A DNA stretch of 64,000 nucleotides from MED-G17 sp963991985 (GTDB taxonomy: Bacteria; Bacteroidota; Bacteroidia; NS11-12g; UBA9320). The DNA lies in assembly GCA_963991985.1 (NCBI GenBank), contig CAXDRX010000001.1, positions 121,855-185,854 on the forward strand, read 5' to 3'. Both the position numbers and the translations under genes were made by a program. The stretch's first letter is position 1. Every line of letters begins with the position of its first letter. The notes beneath the pieces were generated by a model. The model searched no databases, was not told where the DNA came from, and worked only from the letters and a program-made list of their open reading frames with translations. Positions 61,702 to 64,000 of the stretch are shown piece by piece.

Positions 61702-61987
61702 CTTCAATTTTAGTGAAAGACCAAACTTTGGCCTTTTCTGCAAAGCAAAGTTTTGCATTCTTCCACGTTTTTGCAAATAGATTTGATTTCCGATAATTGT
61801 CAAGGCACGTTTTATTTTTCCAAATACTGTATGTGAAAAATATATTTTTTTCGCCTGAGCATTGCCAAAGTTCGAGATGCAAACAGCCTTCAAAATCCTT
61901 TATCTTACCTTTCACTTCTTTGAATAAAACAACGAAGTCATTTACTTTTTCTTCTTGCAAGGTAAGTTTCACAAGTCGGTTAAGCAT
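61694..61987 (-). CDS. ABM (antibiotic biosynthesis monooxygenase)-domain protein
   Basis: 97 residues, the size and pattern of the dimeric alpha-beta-barrel ABM fold (YgiN-like): an opening strand LVKLTLQEEKVNDFVVLFKE, then GCLHLELWQCSGEKNIFFTYSIW, and a terminal strand AKVWSF. These proteins include cofactor-free monooxygenases and heme-binding degraders; the substrate is unknown here. It lies between two overlapping genes: its start overlaps the SAM-hydrolase-like gene by 8 bases and its end overlaps the TPR-CAP gene by 8 bases. Confidence 0.8.
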   Translation of the reverse strand: MLNRLVKLTLQEEKVNDFVVLFKEVKGKIKDFEGCLHLELWQCSGEKNIFFTYSIWKNKTCLDNYRKSNLFAKTWKNAKLCFAEKAKVWSFTKIEDV

Positions 61988-62750
61988 CTTTTTCTACACT
62001 TATGTTGCTTCCCTTGTGCAAACCGAGCAATTGAGCCGCTTTACCATTATTGATTGCAATTTGTAAATAATTATTTTCCATAAACAAAGCCAAAAAATCT
62101 CCTTCCTCCACTTCGGTATAGTTTGTGCTAATTTTCCTAATCTTATCCGATCTATTTATGTGTATGACAAAACTGCCTTTGTCAATAAAGTCCTGAAAAT
62201 CTCCCATGAGTATATTGGTGTATACATTTTGAAATTTGTCTACGTAAACCACCTGCCCAATCAATACATTTTGCTGTTTTACAATTCCTCCTTTGGGAAT
62301 CGTTCTTGGTGAGGGTAATGATAAAAAGTTTTTTTCAAAATCTTTTTGCATGAGGATACACGCCATTACGTAGGCATTGCTAACAGAACTACTGCATAAT
62401 TTATCAACTTGTTCATTTACAAAAACCTGATAATTTTCTTTGAACAGTAAGAATTCGGGAAAACCATTGTTTAAAGAAATGAAGGTGTGATCATTCGAAC
62501 GTATAACCAATAAATGGTCGAGATAATCTTTGACATAGGTGCTTACCAAAACCAGATGAATCGTTCCTTTAGGAAAGCTCCTGTAGCACAAATCCAAGAA
62601 TACTGTAGCCTCTTGAACATCAAAATCTTGAATATCGTGGTTAAGATCTATAAATTTTGCATCAGGAAATTCTATCAATAGCTTCCCTTTTAAGTTGGCC
62701 AAATGATGGGAATTCCAACCTAAATCGCTTGTGATGGTAAAAATTGACAA
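61980..62750 (-). CDS. SAM hydrolase/hydroxide adenosyltransferase family (DUF62) protein with degenerate active site
   Basis: 256 residues starting with TTG; no in-frame ATG lies between the stop upstream and the conserved ITSDLG. The two-domain DUF62 outline is present: TITSDLG, a conserved DLNHDIQDFDV, FPKGTIHLVLV, and a C-terminal beta-barrel with NVLIGQVVYVDKFQNVYTNI. The family's VDPGVGTxR loop, which carries the catalytic Asp and Arg, is replaced by VSTYVKDYL, and PDNG becomes LNNG, so normal SAM hydrolysis to adenosine and methionine is doubtful. It heads an operon with the ABM and TPR-CAP genes. Related Bacteroidota sequences also deviate at this loop, but usually keep an acidic residue. 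Confidence 0.85.
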   Translation of the reverse strand: MSIFTITSDLGWNSHHLANLKGKLLIEFPDAKFIDLNHDIQDFDVQEATVFLDLCYRSFPKGTIHLVLVSTYVKDYLDHLLVIRSNDHTFISLNNGFPEFLLFKENYQVFVNEQVDKLCSSSVSNAYVMACILMQKDFEKNFLSLPSPRTIPKGGIVKQQNVLIGQVVYVDKFQNVYTNILMGDFQDFIDKGSFVIHINRSDKIRKISTNYTEVEEGDFLALFMENNYLQIAINNGKAAQLLGLHKGSNISVEKDA

Positions 62751-62811
62751 AGATTTAGCCTAATTGTTAACGAAAGTAAAGAACAAAACATAGATTAGTA
62801 AAAATATTCGC

Positions 62812-63711
62812 TTGATTAAAAAAATTATAAGCCTCCGTCCAGAATCGATCGACTCATTTTTCGGTGTTAACAGCAATTTGCTAAAAAAACTTCAGCAACG
62901 TCACAAAAATGTCCGGGTTGTGTCAAGAGGAGAGCAAATTGTTTTGATGGGCGAAAAAGAAAAAATCGAAATGGCCGAAAAGGAATTAAGTAAAATGATC
63001 AATCTATACGATGAAGAAAAAGATGGAATGGGAACCAACAAAAAAAGAGATGTTGTATTGTTTGCTCCAGCAGGAAAGGTTGTCAAAGCGCGAACTGAAA
63101 ACCAACAATCCTTGGTAGATTTGATTCAAAAAAAGGATATCGTTTTTGCCCTGGGGCCTGCCGGTACAGGAAAAACATTTTTATCTGTTGCCATGGCAGT
63201 AAAAGCATTGAAAGAAAAAGAAATCAAAAGAATCATATTTGCGAGACCTGCGGTCGAAGCGGGTGAAAATTTGGGTTTTTTGCCAGGAGACCTTAAAGAA
63301 AAAATAGACCCTTACCTTAGACCAATTTATGATAGTTTAAGAGATCTCCTTCCGCAGGATAAATATTTGAAATATATTGAGGATGGAATTATAGAAATTG
63401 CGCCAATGGCCTTCATGCGAGGAAGAACGCTCAACAATTGTTATGTGGTTCTAGATGAAGCACAAAACGCTACTGAAGGGCAAATTAAAATGTTTTTAAC
63501 CCGTATGGGGCCAAATGCAAAATTCATCATTACGGGTGATGCGACTCAAATCGACTTGCCCAAAAACCAAAAAAGTGGATTGCTGGATGCGGTAAATAAA
63601 CTCCAAAGTATTCATGGCATTGGTGTAATTGAACTCAGTGAAGTTGATGTTGTGCGCCACAAATTGGTAAAAGAAATCATAAGGGCCTATCAGGGTGCCC
63701 ATCCAAACTAG
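62812..63711 (+). CDS. PhoH family ATPase
   Basis: 299 residues starting with TTG at 62812; the first in-frame ATG is inside the conserved N-terminal region (VLMGEKEK), so an upstream start is needed. Residues 1-75 form a KH-like N-domain (RPESIDSFFGVNSNLLKKL). The ATPase domain has Walker A ALGPAGTGKTFLSVAMA (about 113-129), ARPAVEAGENLGFLPGDL, Walker B CYVVLDEAQNAT, and TGDATQIDLP. PhoH-like proteins are RNA-associated ATPases, probably helicases, whose precise targets are unknown. It is a divergent single gene, and its stop overlaps the folB stop by 3 bases. Confidence 0.93.
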   Translation: MIKKIISLRPESIDSFFGVNSNLLKKLQQRHKNVRVVSRGEQIVLMGEKEKIEMAEKELSKMINLYDEEKDGMGTNKKRDVVLFAPAGKVVKARTENQQSLVDLIQKKDIVFALGPAGTGKTFLSVAMAVKALKEKEIKRIIFARPAVEAGENLGFLPGDLKEKIDPYLRPIYDSLRDLLPQDKYLKYIEDGIIEIAPMAFMRGRTLNNCYVVLDEAQNATEGQIKMFLTRMGPNAKFIITGDATQIDLPKNQKSGLLDAVNKLQSIHGIGVIELSEVDVVRHKLVKEIIRAYQGAHPN

Positions 63712-64000
63712 TAATTCGAAAGTGTAAATTGAGTGGAAGTGACATTTTTTATCGGCACATTTAGTTTTCTCATTTGAACTTTCAACTGTGTAACTCCTTC
63801 CATTTTTAAAATCTCATCAAATATTGCCCTTCCGCTTTGCTCTATCAACATAAAGGGTTGGAGCATTATTCGTTCTACTTTGCTACATATCAATTCATAA
63901 TTGATCGTTTGCTTTATGTCGTCAAACTTATCTAATCGGTCTACAGACCACGAAATCCAAATTGAAATTTCATAGTTTCCCCCCATTTCTCGCTCACTTT
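63708..64000 (-). CDS. folB: Dihydroneopterin aldolase, N-terminus outside window
   Basis: The frame continues past the right edge, so the gene's start is missing; the ATG at 63986 is internal. Reading inward gives SEREMGGNYEISI, the conserved E-R-E-x-G-G-x-Y start of strand 2 in FolB. TINYELICSKVE, FMLIEQSGRAIFDEIL and the substrate-binding lysine in VQMRKLNVPI follow. The enzyme converts 7,8-dihydroneopterin to 6-hydroxymethyl-dihydropterin in folate synthesis. About 97 residues are visible of a protein normally 115-125 long. Confidence 0.85.
   Translation of the reverse strand, partial: SEREMGGNYEISIWISWSVDRLDKFDDIKQTINYELICSKVERIMLQPFMLIEQSGRAIFDEILKMEGVTQLKVQMRKLNVPIKNVTSTQFTLSNY

Noticed and set aside
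61702..61893. Longer start for the TPR-CAP protein at 61893
   Set aside because: The extension overlaps the ABM-domain gene and would bury the signal peptide; the ATG at 61701 fits better.
62740..62760. AATCTTTG over the SAM-hydrolase TTG start as a -7 promoter box
   Set aside because: It overlaps the only possible start codon, so it cannot be the promoter if the gene is translated from there; TACTTTCG further upstream is a better but weak candidate.
1..64000. CRISPR arrays, insertion sequences, prophage or integrative elements
   Set aside because: No direct-repeat arrays, transposase or integrase genes, att-like repeats or atypical gene blocks were seen; gene order and content look like core chromosome.

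Overview
The window looks like ordinary chromosomal core DNA from a member of the Bacteroidota, most likely an aerobic, heterotrophic, Cytophagales-like lineage. The evidence is low GC and very tight gene packing, an almost complete lack of Shine-Dalgarno sequences, several TTG/GTG starts, promoters of the Bacteroidetes -33/-7 type (TTTG, then TAnnTTTG), a fused SecDF, an alternative complex III operon, a type IX secretion plug-domain protein, and DUF983, DUF4105 and DUF420 proteins. I see no rRNA, tRNA, CRISPR array, insertion sequence, prophage or integrated element. No stretch without a gene exceeds about 150 bases.

Layout. 1-9.6 kb: the 3' end of a malic enzyme (cut by the window edge), a GNAT acetyltransferase, a DEDDh exonuclease, histidine ammonia-lyase (hutH), SecDF, uridine kinase, imidazolonepropionase (hutI), a gamma-carbonic-anhydrase-like protein and a 2-Cys peroxiredoxin. 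9.7-18.7 kb: a minus-strand terminal-oxidase operon. It starts with an unusual cytochrome c-COX2 fusion and runs through COX1, heme A synthase, heme O synthase, two COX3-type subunits, COX4, an SCO copper chaperone, a DUF420 protein, a small Cys-containing membrane protein and DUF983. 18.8-29.3 kb: dapD, two dipeptidyl-peptidase-IV-like S9 peptidases, PrxQ, a DUF1801 protein, proline dehydrogenase with an FAD-linked oxidase, and a POT-family peptide transporter. 29.3-40.5 kb: a nucleotide-sugar dehydrogenase, two MacB/FtsX-type permeases, a T9SS plug-domain protein, dprA, queA, a DgkA-type kinase, an SDR, an NhaC-type antiporter and a glycosyltransferase. 40.5-50.2 kb: ribBA, lipoate ligase, endonuclease III, a DUF4105 protein, RNase R, a polyprenyl synthase, a small lipoprotein, agmatinase and a cysteine desulfurase. 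50.2-58.2 kb: the complete six-gene alternative complex III operon. 58.2-64 kb: a WecA/MraY-type transferase, a TPR-CAP protein, an ABM-domain protein, a SAM-hydrolase-like protein, PhoH and the 3' part of folB (cut by the right edge).

How the genes fit together. The act operon (quinol to cytochrome c) and the cox operon (cytochrome c to oxygen) together form the aerobic respiratory chain, although about 31 kb separate them. Proline dehydrogenase, the FAD-linked oxidase and the Hut enzymes would feed amino-acid and hydroxy-acid carbon into that chain. The two exported DPP-IV peptidases next to a POT transporter suggest growth on peptides.

The most noticeable sequence-level signal is regulatory. 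Many first-in-operon genes have a -7-like box only 4-14 nt before the start codon, often with a TTTG element 19-21 nt further upstream, which implies leaderless or nearly leaderless mRNAs. The most unusual proteins are the N-terminal cytochrome c-COX2 fusion with a coiled-coil insert in its CuA domain, an ActF with a His-rich loop, a SAM-hydrolase homologue lacking its catalytic motif, and an Nth with a broken iron-sulfur site. I did not find a clearly new multi-gene system.
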